Source of the DNA: Heliopora coerulea
Lineage: Eukaryota > Cnidaria > Anthozoa > Scleralcyonacea > Helioporidae
Direction of reading: 5' to 3'
Length of the DNA stretch: 64,000 bases
Assembly (NCBI GenBank): GCA_030142905.1
Contig: JASJOG010000048.1
Coordinates: forward strand, 186,001 to 250,000
The notes beneath the pieces were generated by a model. It was not told the origin of the DNA. It saw only the letters and a program-made list of their open reading frames with translations, and searched no databases. The translations under genes and the position numbers were made by a program. Of the stretch, positions 44,300 to 57,019 are shown in pieces. Each line of letters opens with the position of its first letter. Within the stretch, counting starts at the first letter, position 1.

Positions 44300-47200
44300 A
44301 TATTGTCTTACGTAATCACGTGTCTGAAATGGTAAATTCATTTCAGCTTGAATTAGCCGTGTTGGACTATGTATTTGTATATCAGTCGTTTGTTCTTGTA
44401 TATGTACTTTTAGGTTAGTCGTATGTGACCCGTCTGGAGTTTTAGCAAAGTTTCCTCTAATTCTACTCATGAAATCTACTGTATGAACACAACCGTAGCC
44501 AAATTGAATCCGTAAACAATAGAACCGGAAATGACGATTTCTGGGTGAAAATATAAGTATTACTGAAAGACTGGTCTGAATTCTTCACAAGTATGTTTAC
44601 TATGTACTGGGAATAGCTAAATTTTTTGTCAGAAGAAGTTTTTGCCTTCAGACCCGTCATCGCAACGCATAGTTTCGCGAAAACAAGGGCGATAAATGAA
44701 AATGAAACAGGGTGGAAAGTGACTGACGTTTCAAGAACTCCATAAGAGTAATACCCTTGAAGTCAATCGGTAAGGATGCGACGGTGACTCATCTCGGTCG
44801 GTCACACAACATAAACTAAAGACGATCCCCGAAAGCCAAGTGAGTTATTAGAGAGTTGTAAATACCGTTCTTTATGAGGTCAAGAGTTCTTTCATGAAAA
44901 GCAAACTTAATTTTTGATGCATGAACACTTTATCATATTTAGACATTGCCTTACCTTTTAGTGACATCGGAGGAACTTGATTTGTTTTGATGATAAACTG
45001 TAGCAATTTTTAGATGGAAAGTCAGTTCATGAGGTGATTGCTCTGAGAATACGTCAAGTTTATTTGATGGACTGTCATTGAACTACCTGATCAAACTAGG
45101 ACGGCGGAGCAGAATTTCCAGTGGGGATTTTGTGATAAAAATACAACATTTTGCATGCTTCCCCTGGAAATTTCACAACAACTTAAGTGTTCCAAACGTA
45201 GTTGTTTCAGCGTTGATAGATTTGTGTAAAAGTGGGGGAGTTACAGCCCCTTCCAGCACCGCTCAACTCTACTGTCCCCGTCAAGTGCCTGTGAATGTTT
45301 TTCATTGTCTTTCCAGCTACCGAATTCATTAGACTTGCTGTCCACTTTTTTTAACGAGCCTGGAACTCCCAGGAAGGAGGCCCTATTGCCCCCTTTTCTT
45401 GTGATGCTAGTCCAGCTGTTAATCATGGTGGATTCAGCATATTCTACTACACCAATTTTTCTTTTTTAGGAAATCATTTTGTGCCAACATTAACCTTCTT
45501 TTACATGTATGTCAAAAACTTTGTCACAACATACATATTTGTGCCAGTTGGTATGTGGGCAGGGCCTTCAGAAAATATACAGGAAGCAGTGCTGAAGTTG
45601 GTGATTGACCAGGCTTCAGTCTCCAGAATCCAATGCTCATACTTATATACTTGTTTTCAAGTTTTAATCTGATCAGTGTTATAATTAAATACAGGGAAAG
45701 ATACAGCTATGGTTTCACAGAGCCTTAATACATGAGTTTGTTCATGAATGTTTGACTTTAAAATTTGAAATTTTTTTTGGATTAACTCTGTTAGGTCCAT
45801 ATACTTTTATTTCAGCTAAAATGACACAATTTTACTTGGGAAGAGGAGACACCTTGGACTGAAAAGGGTTAATATTAACAAACCTGCAAATCCTTATCGT
45901 TTAACTGTGATATGCTCAATATCAGGTACTAGGATGAGGCAGAACCCAAAGAGAAACATTGGATTTGTTACTATAAGTAGTGTGGCTGCTGGCATGCTTC
46001 AGTTGTAGATTTTCAATGTCTCTAGTTTTAATCGAACTATTACAGTATTACATTAATTAGGGTTGTTCTGACAGAATGTTGTAAAATGTTACTTAAAGAG
46101 ATCTTTTAAAGGAACAAAATAATTATTTTATTATTGAATAATTATTGAGCAATTATGTGGCAATCCTGTTGGTGTGGATATCAATGTCCTGGTTTTCTGT
46201 CATACAATTTTAAAATATGCCAGATTTAGCATTCAGGAGCATTGGCAGGTTTGCAAAATAAATATCCTAATCTAATGACTACTGTATTTCCCACATCTTG
46301 CAAAGAGATTTTATGCTATGCCAGTTATTTGGAATTGAAGTTTCTTATTGTATGGTCACCAGAATTGTTTCTACATGTATGTTTGCAGCACCACAACAGC
46401 ATGATACCAATTCCACCTTCAATTAGTGCTTTGCAAGCATCTTTCAATAGTTATTTGTATGGCATTTTACATGCTACTGGAGTGGTAAGATCGCATGAAT
46501 GTTGCTCATCAGTAATCCTAAACTGAATATAATTTTGGTATGTGGATATATGGTTTTAGACTTGCCAGCTATCTCATTTGCATCTTGAAACAATAGATTT
46601 GAGGTTTTATTTCATGATCTTACAGTTTGACCATATACAAATCTTGAGGGGTTTGCAAAGTCTCAACAGTCATAAACCAATTACACCAGTATTGTCACTA
46701 GTTTGAAAAGAGGAAACCTGATACAGCCTTATGAAAAAACTTTGATAGGATCTTAAACAAATTCCTGTAATGAATTGGCACTCACATAGGAAGTCCTGTT
46801 GAATTCTAATTCCTTCGGCAAATCAATTCAAATTTTTGCAGGATTCAATTGGCAATTTGTACAATATGCTGGGCTTATTAGATTATGGACTGAAATCTAC
46901 CTAATAGAAATTCTTGTAAGAAGTGCAATAGAATATTTTTGTTTGGGACTACAAAATGAATAGTTAAGGTCATACCATAGTAGTCTCTGGCAAGAAAAAA
47001 GTAATCCTCTATAAATTTCTGCTATGTGAGCTAAGGGAAACTGGGTGCAAGTTTTCAACCTACTGGAAAGGAACTTTTGAAAAAGTCAAAGAAAGCAGCC
47101 ATGAATCAATTGAGAACATAGAACTTGTTGAAATGTCAAAACCATGACTGTTATTTTGGTTACAACATGTTTGTCAATCTCCAGGTATTAGGATACTAAT

Positions 47201-48600
47201 TTCTAGGGTGTTTTTGTGTTCATTTTAAAAATCTCTAGGTTAGACATTTGGAATGGGGTGAAGTTGGCAAGTGTGATTGTAGATTTATGACCACAGTTTG
47301 TCAGGACCTCGCATTTACTGGTACAATAAACAGCATCAAACCAGCAAGGATCTTGGTCTTGCCAGTCCTACATGTAAGAAATAAAAGTCAAAGTATTAAA
47401 CTAAAAATGAATATTGTTTCAAGCATTGCTCAAAAATAATTCAGATTTCTAAGTTATAGACATTGGAGAACAATTTATCAGGCCTTGATATTACCTGGTT
47501 CTGAACAGCCACCAATTAAATGGAAGAATTTCAGCCTGAGCTGAAAGTGAAATCAAGATGATCCCATGAGGAAATTTTGTAAGCTCTAGTTGTTTTTATT
47601 TGCACAGTTCCCTTGCACCTACAGGGGGTGGACAAAAAAGTGACCATCCTTGATTATATGGGATTGGTTAACATTGCTACTGTATCTTGCAGATGACAAA
47701 AAGTATGTAAAGCTGTAATTTAGAAGCACTAATTATCAAGATCTGTATAGATATCACTTCCTATCTTAATTGCATGTATTTGTCCTGAAAATATATGAGT
47801 TTTTTGTAGTTTTATTTACAATGTCTGATAAAGCTAGATGTGAATATGTTTACAAGGTCTAAGTTTGACTCATTCATGTCATTCAGCAAAATGGTTCATC
47901 AAGTTTATTAGCAATAACAGAACTGAAAAAGGAACATATAGTAATTGCTTTAAGAAACCATTTTTATGTGGACACACTTGTGTTCATGTAACATTGTTAC
48001 ATAATTTGCATTCTCTTAGATTTTGAATACTTCACACCAGCAGATAATATGCTATTGGCAGGTATATGTCAAATTATTGAGAGATTGACAACTACTCATT
48101 TTTTTGCAATGAAAAAGAAAGCTCAATTTATTGTTTGCTTTTCAATCTTTTGATGGTAGATTTAATACCGCTTGAAATCTCATACTTGATATCAGATTAT
48201 GTTGTTCATTCCATCACATATTCATGCTTGAACAGAGAAAGATTACACTGTAGGACCCAATAAGGAGACGCAATGAGACGTTGAACCAAAATTTCGGATG
48301 TACCTGTATGTTCTCTATTACGAATTCTTTTAACACTATATAAGTCAAATATCTATTTAAAGTACTAAAAGATGGATTGCAGAGATCACTCATGAATATG
48401 ACTGTACTTGCCTGGAGAGTGTTAAGAAGGTGTAACTACAAATCGTTCCGGTGTCGCAGAAATGAAGATTAATCACTTTTCCAGAAATCAGTTACCTTTA
48501 CTGGAAACTGAAACTGAACCTTACCCGAATCCAAACCCTAATCCTACACCTAGAACTCAGTGAAGTTTGCTTACGAATCAGCAAGCGTAGCACTAAGTCA
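44300..48600. other. gene-poor AT-rich stretch
   Basis: No exon, LINE or PLE motif is recognisable. Near 47622, CTACAGGGGGTGGACAAAAAAGTG resembles a mariner terminus, but I found no partner end. The short frames at 45.1, 45.5, 46.2 and 47.2 kb have no features I can name. Confidence 0.5.
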
Positions 48601-48619
48601 GGTTCGTACCTTCATGGAG

Positions 48620-48695
48620 TCTCCCCTTGACGAGTAAAATTGTCTGACATTAGTCAGAGTAAAAACTGTCTGGCGTTAGACAGAGTAAAGTAGCA
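48620..48695 (-). repeat. dispersed MITE copy with duplicated core
   Basis: GACGAGTAAAATTGTCTGACATTAGTCAGAGTAAAA is followed at once by a second ACTGTCTGGCGTTAGACAGAGTAAA. The core palindrome occurs twice in tandem, unlike other copies. Confidence 0.65.
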
Positions 48696-49032
48696 GAACA
48701 TTTATTCAGATAGGCAGGCAGTAGTTAAGTAACGTTTACCCGTATGGTTTATTAGACTAGAGTCCAATTTTTGGCGGCTTCTTTAAAAAAGTCAGCCAGA
48801 GTCTAAAAACCAGTCGCGGTGCAAGCGGTAATCTGGAAGCCGTTCAGTATACTACAGGGTGAGTTGTCTTGTGTTTTTTTTTGTTTGTTTATTAAGCATT
48901 AGGTGAAGCATAAAATTCAGTATTGAAACCATTTTTTATTTGGCAGAACTTTTCCCATTGCCCTATAATACGTGTTAATCAGTAAAACGTATGTTGTGGG
49001 AACCACTCAGTATTTTAATAAAATAGAAAACA

Positions 49033-49149
49033 ATAGTAACTCCAAATGTTGTTAACATTCTTATTGATTCGACTTTTCGACTGATAGTGACTGCAAGTTA
49101 GTCGAAACGTAGAATCAATAAAAATGTTAACAACATTTGGAGTTACCAT
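49033..49149. mobile_element. PLE terminus in palindromic arrangement
   Basis: GTAACTCCAAATGTTGTTAACAT (49036 onward) is repeated inverted at 49124-49146. Between them is a hammerhead-like core: CTGATAG, stem GACT/AGTC, GAAACG (49081-49108). The layout mimics, in miniature, the inverted-arm PLEs at 0.7-5.9 and 56.7-58.0 kb. Confidence 0.6.
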
Positions 49150-50599
49150 TGGCTAGTTGCCAGAGTTACCATTGTTTTTTATTTTAGTAACACATATCGT
49201 AAACGTCTTATCCGCCCCGAGATTGAATTGCAACACCAAATATGTCATACCGCCATCACATATTAGTGCATAAACGTGATTGTTTTTTAATGATTTGAAG
49301 ACAAGAATAATGTCAAAACTGATTGATTTACAAATCTTACCTGAGTTGTTTCAGTTGAAATTAATTTTATTCCTATGAGATTGTCACGCCGTACTGAACC
49401 TTTAAGTACTGAAGAATTTCCATATCAATTACTAATACTGTTGTCCAGAAGCATTCCCCTGTGACACGAATGGTTTCTTGTTCAGTGATAAGTTAACATA
49501 AACAGCCCATATTGCCTGTGTCACCTGACAGTGATTTCATCGGTCAAACAACTTGAGGTACGTAGAATTCTGTTATCGTGTTAAGAGAATCTGAACCTTC
49601 TGTAAACAGTAACTGTAATATATTTGTAACTCAGTGAGCACATGAACGACAGCAACTGTATGGGTCTCGCCCCTTAATCGCTTCAAGCGAAAGTTGACAT
49701 CATTGATTACTTTATTGTTATCGTTTTGAAATTGAAGTAAAGTTAATAAAACTGAGCTTTTCTTATGTCAGTTCGTACTACAATAAGAAATCTTCGATCA
49801 GTTCGTCTGGAGTGTATGGTAAATGCAAATCTTGAAACAGATCAATATTATTATTGTGTCATATGTTTGTTAATATTTGCTGTGTGGAAGGATTTACTAC
49901 GGCAAACTCGAAGTTAAGTAAATGGTTGAATGTTGAGGTCAACATGGCTAATTAGCGAGGAGGAACGGTCCAGCCGTCTGGGATTAAAGTATACGACATT
50001 TTGGTAGTGAAACGAGCTAACGTATTATAAATTTTCATGCATGAGCAAAGCGCTATGACGAATGTTCGCAGAACATTCCATTGCAGCACAGTTAAGGTTA
50101 CTATTAAATATTTCATTTTCTGGTAATAGTTTTATACTTTTGGTATTTCGCAGGTACTCTCAATAGTAGCATTCAACTTGAACATCCAGCTATGGCAATG
50201 CCGGACCATGTACAAACCTAATGGTACGAAATTGGATTGGGTTAAGCCATAGTTTCAGGGCAGCTTTTAGTTTTCGGCGTGAAACCCGTTATCGTGAACC
50301 TTATGTAGGACATTTAGCTCGTTTCGAGGGTTTTTTTACCTCTCAAGTTTTTCATTTGATAGAATGATTTTGCATGCCAATTGGTTTTTGGTTTTAGGGT
50401 TGTTATTAGGTGAAGATGGGTGAGTCGAGGAAGACCAAATATGCGCATAAATAGCAATTTTACATGTATGAAAGAGGACTGAAGTGGAGTACGATGTTAT
50501 ATTATATCAACGAACGTTGCTGAAATAGTTTCAAAATCACCCCCAGGGTAACATGAAGAGGAAGTTTCGAGGTCAGCCTACGCTGCAAACGACAACTCA

Positions 50600-50700
50600 A
50601 ACTATCCAGTTGACTTGAGCGGGATTTGAACACTCATCTTCATGTTTCCGCACCACTGCTCCACCACTTGAGTTATTAGGTCAACAGATTCACGGGTTTG
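50600..50700 (-). mobile_element. tRNA-derived SINE, diverged
   Basis: On the minus strand, A-box-like TAACTCAAGTGGTGGAGC and B-box-like GTGTTCAAATCCCGC are spaced as in a tRNA head, ending CAAGTCAAC. It is more diverged than the copies at 36.8 and 61 kb. Confidence 0.6.
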
Positions 50701-51227
50701 ATTCCCAGACAGAGATCCTTGAGTCACGTTTTTTACAACTGTCCCAGTTGGAACTTAAAGTATTAGATTTTGACGCTCGTAAATTTCCCTCAAATATAAA
50801 TTTCATATGATGGGAACACTACACTCGTTTAATCCATTGTAAGTACAGCGATCTCTATATTAATGTCGAATCATTCTCATGATAAACTGAAGAGAAAATT
50901 TCATTATTAACGTACACTGCGAAAGACAACTTGAAATATTGAAAAGATATGATGACTGATAGTTTTGGTATTTTCAATCCTCTCATTTACCGTACAAATA
51001 CCCATTAGATGCTGAAACTACTGCAAGGAAGTGACGTGAATAAAACGGTATATTTTAAAAAGAAAATAATTTAGGGAGAGCGAGAAATTCTGGTCGACTA
51101 AAAGACTTGCCGAGCCAAGAGGGCGTGGTTTCGCAAATACCATAACCAGCTGACAGTTTAACCGCATACAAGATAAAAGAGATTCCGAAAAATGTCATTC
51201 TTAACTTTTGATTCCTGTAAAATGACC

Positions 51228-51275
51228 CTGACGGTGAATGACCCTGACGGTGAATGACCCTGAAATAGAGTCGAA
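51228..51275. repeat. triplicated 16-base unit at a PLE-like terminus
   Basis: GACCCTGACGGTGAAT occurs twice in full and the next copy runs into GACCCTGAAATAGAGTCGAAATATTAC, which resembles the C(T)GA...GTCGAAA terminus pattern. Confidence 0.5.
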
Positions 51276-51769
51276 ATATTACCGTGTACCTTCTAGTCTA
51301 TTCTTTTTTTACTTGAATCACAAGTTAAGAATGAAATTTTTCGGAATCTGTTTTATTTTGTTTTTGGCTTCACAAAATCCAAATGTCTGCAGAATTTAAG
51401 CTTTCCTTCTTATCCTGTCTCCATAAGACAATAGCTTGGCTCCATAAATCGCCAAAATGGACAAATGACTTGACATGGCTTTTGGCCAAACATCAACCTA
51501 TCTTGCTCGGGATTTGAAAACTGTTGGGGCAGAGAAAAATTTGGGCGAGTGTACTAACAAAAACCGTCACCAGCCGATAATTTGAGAAACTGTAGAGTAA
51601 GAGAAAAATTGAAAGAACATCTGGAAAACCCAAATAGTGAACTCAACTGCAAGCCGTCTCTCAACCTGGCTGAATTTGTCGTTCAAATTAGAAAAATTAT
51701 GAAAGTCGAGCTATGAAGGCTTATGATCCCGTTTGACCGTAATTAATTAGGATTATGTACTTGAATAAG

Positions 51770-52072
51770 AACTAGAGCTACTCCATGTAGACGAACCCAT
51801 ACTGGACAGGTACAGAAAAACTCTACTTGACCACGGCTGGGCTTCGAACCTACGAGTCTAGTTCGACGCTCTAGAAACTGAGCAACAAGGCCAAGCCGGG
51901 GGCAGGCCGTAGGGTTGGGGTATTTTGGTCTTATGGGTCTCCCGGCTTGGCCTTGTAGCTCAGTTTGTAGAGCGTCGGACTAGACTCGTAGGTTCGAAGC
52001 CCAGCCGTGGTCAAGTAGTCAAATTTTTTCTATATTTGTCCGGTATGCGTTTGTTCACCTGGAGTAGCGCTA
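51770..52072. mobile_element. head-to-head pair of tRNA-derived SINEs
   Basis: Two copies of the same SINE face each other: minus about 51897-51770 and plus about 51943-52072, 45 bases apart. Each has GGCTTGGCCTTGTAGCTCAGTTTGTAGAGC-type A boxes, GTAGGTTCGAAGCCC B boxes, then a tail reaching GGAGTAGC. They form an inverted repeat with arms of about 128 bases. The plus copy ends 73 bases before the first TMEM272-like coding exon, in its presumptive promoter or 5' untranslated region. Confidence 0.8.
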
Positions 52073-52144
52073 ATATATATCTGTTTAACCATTATGAAAT
52101 GTTTTTTTTTTCTTTTTGTTTTAAGGCTGTGGAAGAAAAATAAC

Positions 52145-52169
52145 ATGGCTGAAACTACGAAGGCATTAG
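52145..52169 (+). CDS. TMEM272-like protein, exon 1
   Basis: ATG at 52145 opens MAETTKAL, and a donor (TTAG/GTGAGT) closes the 25-base coding exon in phase 1. It is chosen because it splices in frame to two later exons that encode a recognisable membrane protein, and no other start upstream of exon 2 does. The full spliced product would be 155 residues, near the size of TMEM272-like proteins. An upstream SINE pair ends at about 52072. Confidence 0.6.
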
Positions 52170-52589
52170 GTGAGTTATCCTGAAGTTCTTAAATTACATT
52201 GGCCGACTTTACTCAGATCTTTGGAATAACTAAGTAAAACGATGATCATGATGGAGCATATTGATATAATGTCGTATATCCGGTAAATCGTCATATCTCG
52301 TGCCGACATCAATCTTAAAATTTTCAAAGTTTATACGTGGATTATCCATGTCGTCATGGCGGACATGTTGGTTGTACTTTGATAGAAGAATGTCATTTTC
52401 CTGATATTGGTTCTAGTCTATTAAATAACATGGTTCATATCAATGTTCATTTTTCAGATTAACTAAGGCCTGGTGGATGCGAATTTTATTTTACTGACAT
52501 AACTAGCGAAATGGATAACATTCGGCAAAGTTGCTGAAAAAATCAGAAGATTTAACTTTACCATTTTTAACCTTTCATTAAGCCAAAGT

Positions 52590-53190
52590 ATTTTTCCGAA
52601 TGATTGGAAAACCGCTGGAGTGGGTTCAATATATAATCGGGAGAAAAAGAAGAATCAGGAATGCGGCAATTATCGCTTAGTTTCGGTCTTATCGGTCGTT
52701 TGTAAAATTATTCGAAAAACTAGTTTATCAACAAGTGTACACATCTTTAGACCATGACAAACTTCTGTCGCACATCCAGTCGGGTTTTAGGAAAGGTTTC
52801 TCAATTTTAAACACGGTTTTCAAATACATTAATACCATGTAGACTGGTAATTCACGATAAAGTAAGAGAAAATGAAAATGAAGTGTACGTACTGAAGAGG
52901 TATACATAGTTGCCAAGGACTGTTGGACCGTTTAGTCCTTGGTAACAGTGTATGCCTCTTTAGTGCGTATATTTCATTTTCATTTTCTCTTGCTTTATCG
53001 TGATTACCAGTCACCATGGTATCAACGTATTTGAAAATCGTAACTCAATTTGTACATCTCTGTCATACACAACTAAAACTTTGTAAGTCAACATGGATCG
53101 AGACCTGATAAATGGATTTGTGTTTCTTTCCATTGCTTTTTCGACTTTACATAAACGATCTATCAAATTGTTTGAGCAGTTCTATTGCTA
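52590..53190 (+). pseudogene. LINE reverse transcriptase fragment in TMEM272-like intron 1
   Basis: Plus-strand frames give DWKTAGVGSIY-like and NYRLVSVLSVVCKI (52590-52710), LDHDKLLSHIQSGFRKGF (52748-52800) and, beyond the palindrome, RLYINDLSNCLSSS (53140-53185), in the usual LINE order. The middle, including motif A, is replaced by the large palindrome. Confidence 0.78.
52814..53040. other. 227-bp near-perfect palindrome
   Basis: Arms 52814-52921 and 52932-53040 are inverted repeats of about 108 bases with a ten-base centre. They differ at about 14 positions plus one indel. Nine of the eleven transitions leave G-U pairs in a plus-strand transcript. It sits inside a LINE fragment in an intron of a plus-strand gene, so it would be transcribed as a long hairpin. 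Confidence 0.9.
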
Positions 53191-53593
53191 ATTAAACAAT
53201 GAGATGGATGAATTTCATCACTGCTTGTTAATAAAGAGATTGCCCTGAAATGTCAGCAAAACTGCAATACATGATGATTGGATCTAGGTAAACATTAACT
53301 CAATACCAACTGATCATAAAGTTTTGATCTGCGCGCAAAATATTTCTTATGTGATGGGGACATAAACATAAAGTATTTTGGTTAATGAAAACATTTCCTG
53401 GAAAATCCATATAGATGTTACATGTGATCATGTCATATGTGCGAAGCTGATAAAATTTCTGTGTCTATAATTATTGGGATAAAAAAGCTGTGTAAATTAT
53501 GTATAAGTGGTTTGTGGGATAATAAAACTATTTTTCGTGCATTTATACCCCTGTATTCAACGTGTATTGTATACAATTTTCCTTTTTACATAG

Positions 53594-53662
53594 GTCTATC
53601 TTGCTGCGTGCTTCTACTAATTGTAATTTGCTTTGCACTTCCAATTTCAATGATTGTCATCG
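53594..53662 (+). CDS. TMEM272-like protein, exon 2
   Basis: The acceptor (TTCCTTTTTACATAG) and donor (ATCG/GTAAGT) enclose 69 bases, phase 1 at both ends. They encode the first transmembrane helix, GLSCCVLLLIVICFALPIS and MIVI, with the Cys pair typical of the family near its start. Confidence 0.8.
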
Positions 53663-53999
53663 GTAAGTTGATTCAACTGAACTTTCTTGTTTATATTGTT
53701 ATTCACGTTAAACAAATTGTTTGAACCCGGAAGAATCAGTACGTGTTGATGAAAGTTGGTCATCCCCAGGGCCCGCTTGTTCAAAGGGTGATCAGCTTAA
53801 TCCAGGATTAGTGAAATATTTTGTGGACAAATTCTGATCACGCTGTTGAGAAAAGTTGGAATTTTCTTCTACAGATTTCAGGTGTGTACAAAAAGGTTTC
53901 AAGCTGTGAATTCTAAACTAGATTGTTCAATCGAAATAAATGAAACCAAAACGACCGATTGACTTGTAATCGTGGATTAGCGCTAATCGTGCTTCATTC

Positions 54000-54090
54000 A
54001 ACAACCGTCCCCAGGTTATAGTATGGTGTTGAGAAAGACTGTTGGTGACTGATGTTTCGACGGCCTCAGCTGCGGCGGTCATCTTCAAAC
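54000..54090 (-). mobile_element. solo PLE terminus in TMEM272-like intron 2
   Basis: The minus strand carries GCTGAGGCCGTCGAAACATCAGTCACCAACAG, the same end as at 28.94 kb, with the ribozyme-like core at 54083-54055. No coding sequence adjoins. Confidence 0.6.
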
Positions 54091-55542
54091 TCAATTATTG
54101 TACGCAACAAAACAGGACAACAAGAAAGACAGGAAGACATCTAGTAGGGGAATATTTCATCCCGTCCTTTAGACAAGACTGAAACACAGGTGTTCACTCA
54201 GTGGCAGCGTGGCTCTCAAATACAGGCCGGGAAATGATATGCTAAGGGCTCACTTTTAGTAGGAGTTGTAAGGTGGGGATGAGAAGATTGCTGCCAATAA
54301 AAATACAATGTGAATTCCGGACATGAAAACCATAAATACATTGAGACAAAAACTTAGAATAAACAACTGACATCATGAAGTAAGTCTATCATGACATGCA
54401 TGGATAATAAAATATAAATGATTAAAAGTGTGCTTCGCAGAGCCTACAGGAGTTTTAAATTTCAATACTCTATATATAAAACGTCACGTTTGTGCTACTT
54501 TTGCACCCAACATAATGCTTTGCATAAGGACTTTCTGCCTACAAAGCATTGGGGCCCACAAGCCGCAAATTCTTGGAGCCCACCAGGAAATGTTCCGGTG
54601 GGCCACGCCGCCTCTGTGCTGACATACGGACTAAAACACCATGACACCGCGGCGAATACCGACTGAAGCTATTGTGTCAAGTCTCGAGGCTGCTAAAGTT
54701 TATCAAGAAGAGCTGACGGAGTCAACTAGAGACCACATCAAGAGTAGGGTAGCCTCCACTATACAGCCTACCTCCATACGAGAGAACAACCTGACGAGAG
54801 ACGAGCAACCAGCAGTTAAACAACTTATACAAGACAAAGACATTGTTGAACGAAAGAAAGATGATATTAACTTACAGACGGTACAATGGCAATTACCGTA
54901 AAAGCCCTATTAAGGCCCCCTCTCTATTTAGCGCTCCTCCAGGAGGTAAAAAATTAAATAAGCCCCCCTTTTAAGCCCCCCCTAAACAATATGCAAACGA
55001 GTTGAAGTTGTAAACAAAACAAGTAATTTGAAGTGACTTTAGAAAGTGTGAATTTTATTTCTTAACATGATTCCCCCGACGTTTAGTTTCAAGGAGATGT
55101 TTATTCAAAACGTAAGAGAAGCCTCAGAAAAATACACTCATTATAAACAGTATTAACGCCCTAGACAGACTAGACCCAAACACGCCACCATACAATATTG
55201 ACTTCAGTTAACTCACATATACGAACAACGGCAGACTTCCTGCAAACAACTGGCTACATATAACATAACAAACCAGATACATAAATAGGCTGACTCACTG
55301 CATGTTCCTCTCTATTCGACTCCTTTGCCAGCCACTGATGCAGTCAAAACTTTGGTCACTAACAGTTTTTCCTGGAGACTACACTAACCTAGACGATCAA
55401 TTTCCACGAAAACGTGATTTAATGTCATTTCCTTATATTCATGTTCTTTATGTATATGTCCTTATTAACAGTGGTAAATTGTGGTATTTTTCTGATAAAA
55501 CTTTACTCTTCGCACAAGTTTTTATTTATTAATATTCACCAG

Positions 55543-55916
55543 GTGCAAAATATGAAGATGACTGCCCTGTGGAGCACAAAATTCCAATCTGGTTGATCGT
55601 GTCGGGTGCTGTGGCTTTATTCCAAGGTATTTTTGCCCCTGCATTTCAAAGTGACGGACATTCGGAAAGAAGCCGTGGTCGAATTATCTTCCAAGCCCTT
55701 GGTTTAATTGTGAATGTATTTCAAGTAGTTTGGTTTATCGTTGGCTCTGTCTGGGTTTACAGCAACTACAAACCCAGCTACAATGAGAATGATCCAAATT
55801 ACTGCGAGAAAACTGTTTTTTTGTTCTCATTCTGGATCTTGAATATCACATACATTGGATTGTGTCTTACTCTGATCGTATCGGGTGCGTTACTTGTCTA
55901 TAACAGAGGGTTATAA
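55543..55916 (+). CDS. TMEM272-like protein, exon 3 and stop
   Basis: After the acceptor (TTTATTAATATTCACCAG) the frame gives GAKYEDDCPVEHKIPIWLIV, with the acidic D-D-C-P motif that follows helix 1 in TMEM272-like proteins. Helix 2 (IWLIVSGAVALFQGIF) comes next, then a polar loop with SDGHSERSRG, helix 3 (LGLIVNVFQVVWFIVGSVWVY), the loop Y-x-P-x-Y-N-E-N-D-P-N-Y-C, and helix 4 (FSFWILNITYIGLCLTLIVS). The four helices and the spaced Cys fit the family. The function of TMEM272 is not known. Confidence 0.85.
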
Positions 55917-56099
55917 GGATTGTTTCAATGACTAAATACTAGTTATGTACTGTTAGCTGCTCATGATTTCATTTCTGTCTCACGCAGTTTTTTATCCAGA
56001 AGGTTAAAATCATGAAAGCAGTGTTCCATTATATTAACCATCACTTTGTTTACTAGCGTTCTATGAATCATGCCTAGATAAAAAATATACGCTTCAATC

Positions 56100-56105
56100 A
56101 ATAAA
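56100..56105 (+). terminator. polyadenylation signal of the TMEM272-like gene
   Basis: AATAAAG lies 184 bases after the stop codon at 55916, a normal 3' untranslated length. Confidence 0.6.
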
Positions 56106-56282
56106 GATTAAAATTAATGTCCCTATAATCAGTGTTGAGATCATGTTCACCCACTATGGTCGTACTCTTATCCAAATCCAAGTTTCACTCGGACTCTTTC
56201 TACTCCAAGCCGCAGTCCGCTAGCACTGTGAACTAAAGTTCGTTAACAGTTTGAAGTATATATGTCAGGGTTCCATATAGTC

Positions 56283-56385
56283 TTAACCCTTTCGGGTTAG
56301 TACCCGACTTTGTAATTTTACTCTGGCTAACGCCGGACGATTTTACTCGTCAAGGGGAGAAGTCTCGGACAGGTAAGCGTTAAAT
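56283..56385 (+). mobile_element. dispersed short MITE, plus orientation
   Basis: TTTTACTCTGGCTAACGCCGGACGATTTTACTCGTCAAGG is the clearest version of the family core. It is bordered by TTAACCCTTTCGGG on the left and a GGTAAGCGTTAA end on the right. Confidence 0.65.
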
Positions 56386-56776
56386 CAACACTCCAACAGA
56401 CTGGACAAACGTCGTGCGTAATTGAAATCCTGTTCTCCCTAATGTATAGTAGAATGGTGTTAATGGTCGTCTGTTGGCGCTATTGAATGCCCTTTGATGG
56501 TAATGGTTGTGTGTCGATGCTAATGAATGTTACTTTCTATGCTAAAATTTTAATTGAACGTGACAAAAAGCGTAATTGAATGTCGATTCAATAAAATGAA
56601 TGTATTTTGGCGTTAACCTTTTCGTGCAGGAATATTTTCCTTTCATTCATGTTCCCCATTTGACCAGGCGGAAAACATAATCTCAAGAGGAATATCAAAG
56701 CCCAGCAAAATATCTTTACGAAAGCCATCGAGTCGGACACAGAAGTAAAATCATAATATTTAATAAAGTTTTAACG

Positions 56777-56801
56777 TTTCATTGTATCATCACATCATCA
56801 G
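56777..56801 (-). ncRNA. hammerhead-like motif, left arm
   Basis: On the minus strand CTGATGA is kept, the stem is weakened (TGT/ACA), and GAAACGTTAAAAC follows GAT-ACAAT. Confidence 0.5.
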
Positions 56802-57019
56802 AGAATAATTTACATATCTGCCTAAAGCCTAAGTATATAGTTACAGGGTGTAATAATATTCATCCATTAACCAATCAGAGGACGTACTAAAAATAAAAGT
56901 TAGACATCAATATCGTCCGTTCCAATGGTTGCTTTTCAACTAATGTTTACCGCAAACCCACTTTTACAGGTCTTCTTACTTCCTTTGATTCCTTCATTCC
57001 GTTTTCTCACAAAAGGGGT

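Noticed and set aside
47622..47650. Mariner-type left end (CAGGGGGTGGACAAAAAAG)
   Set aside because: No matching inverted right end was found within several kilobases, so it is not called as an element.
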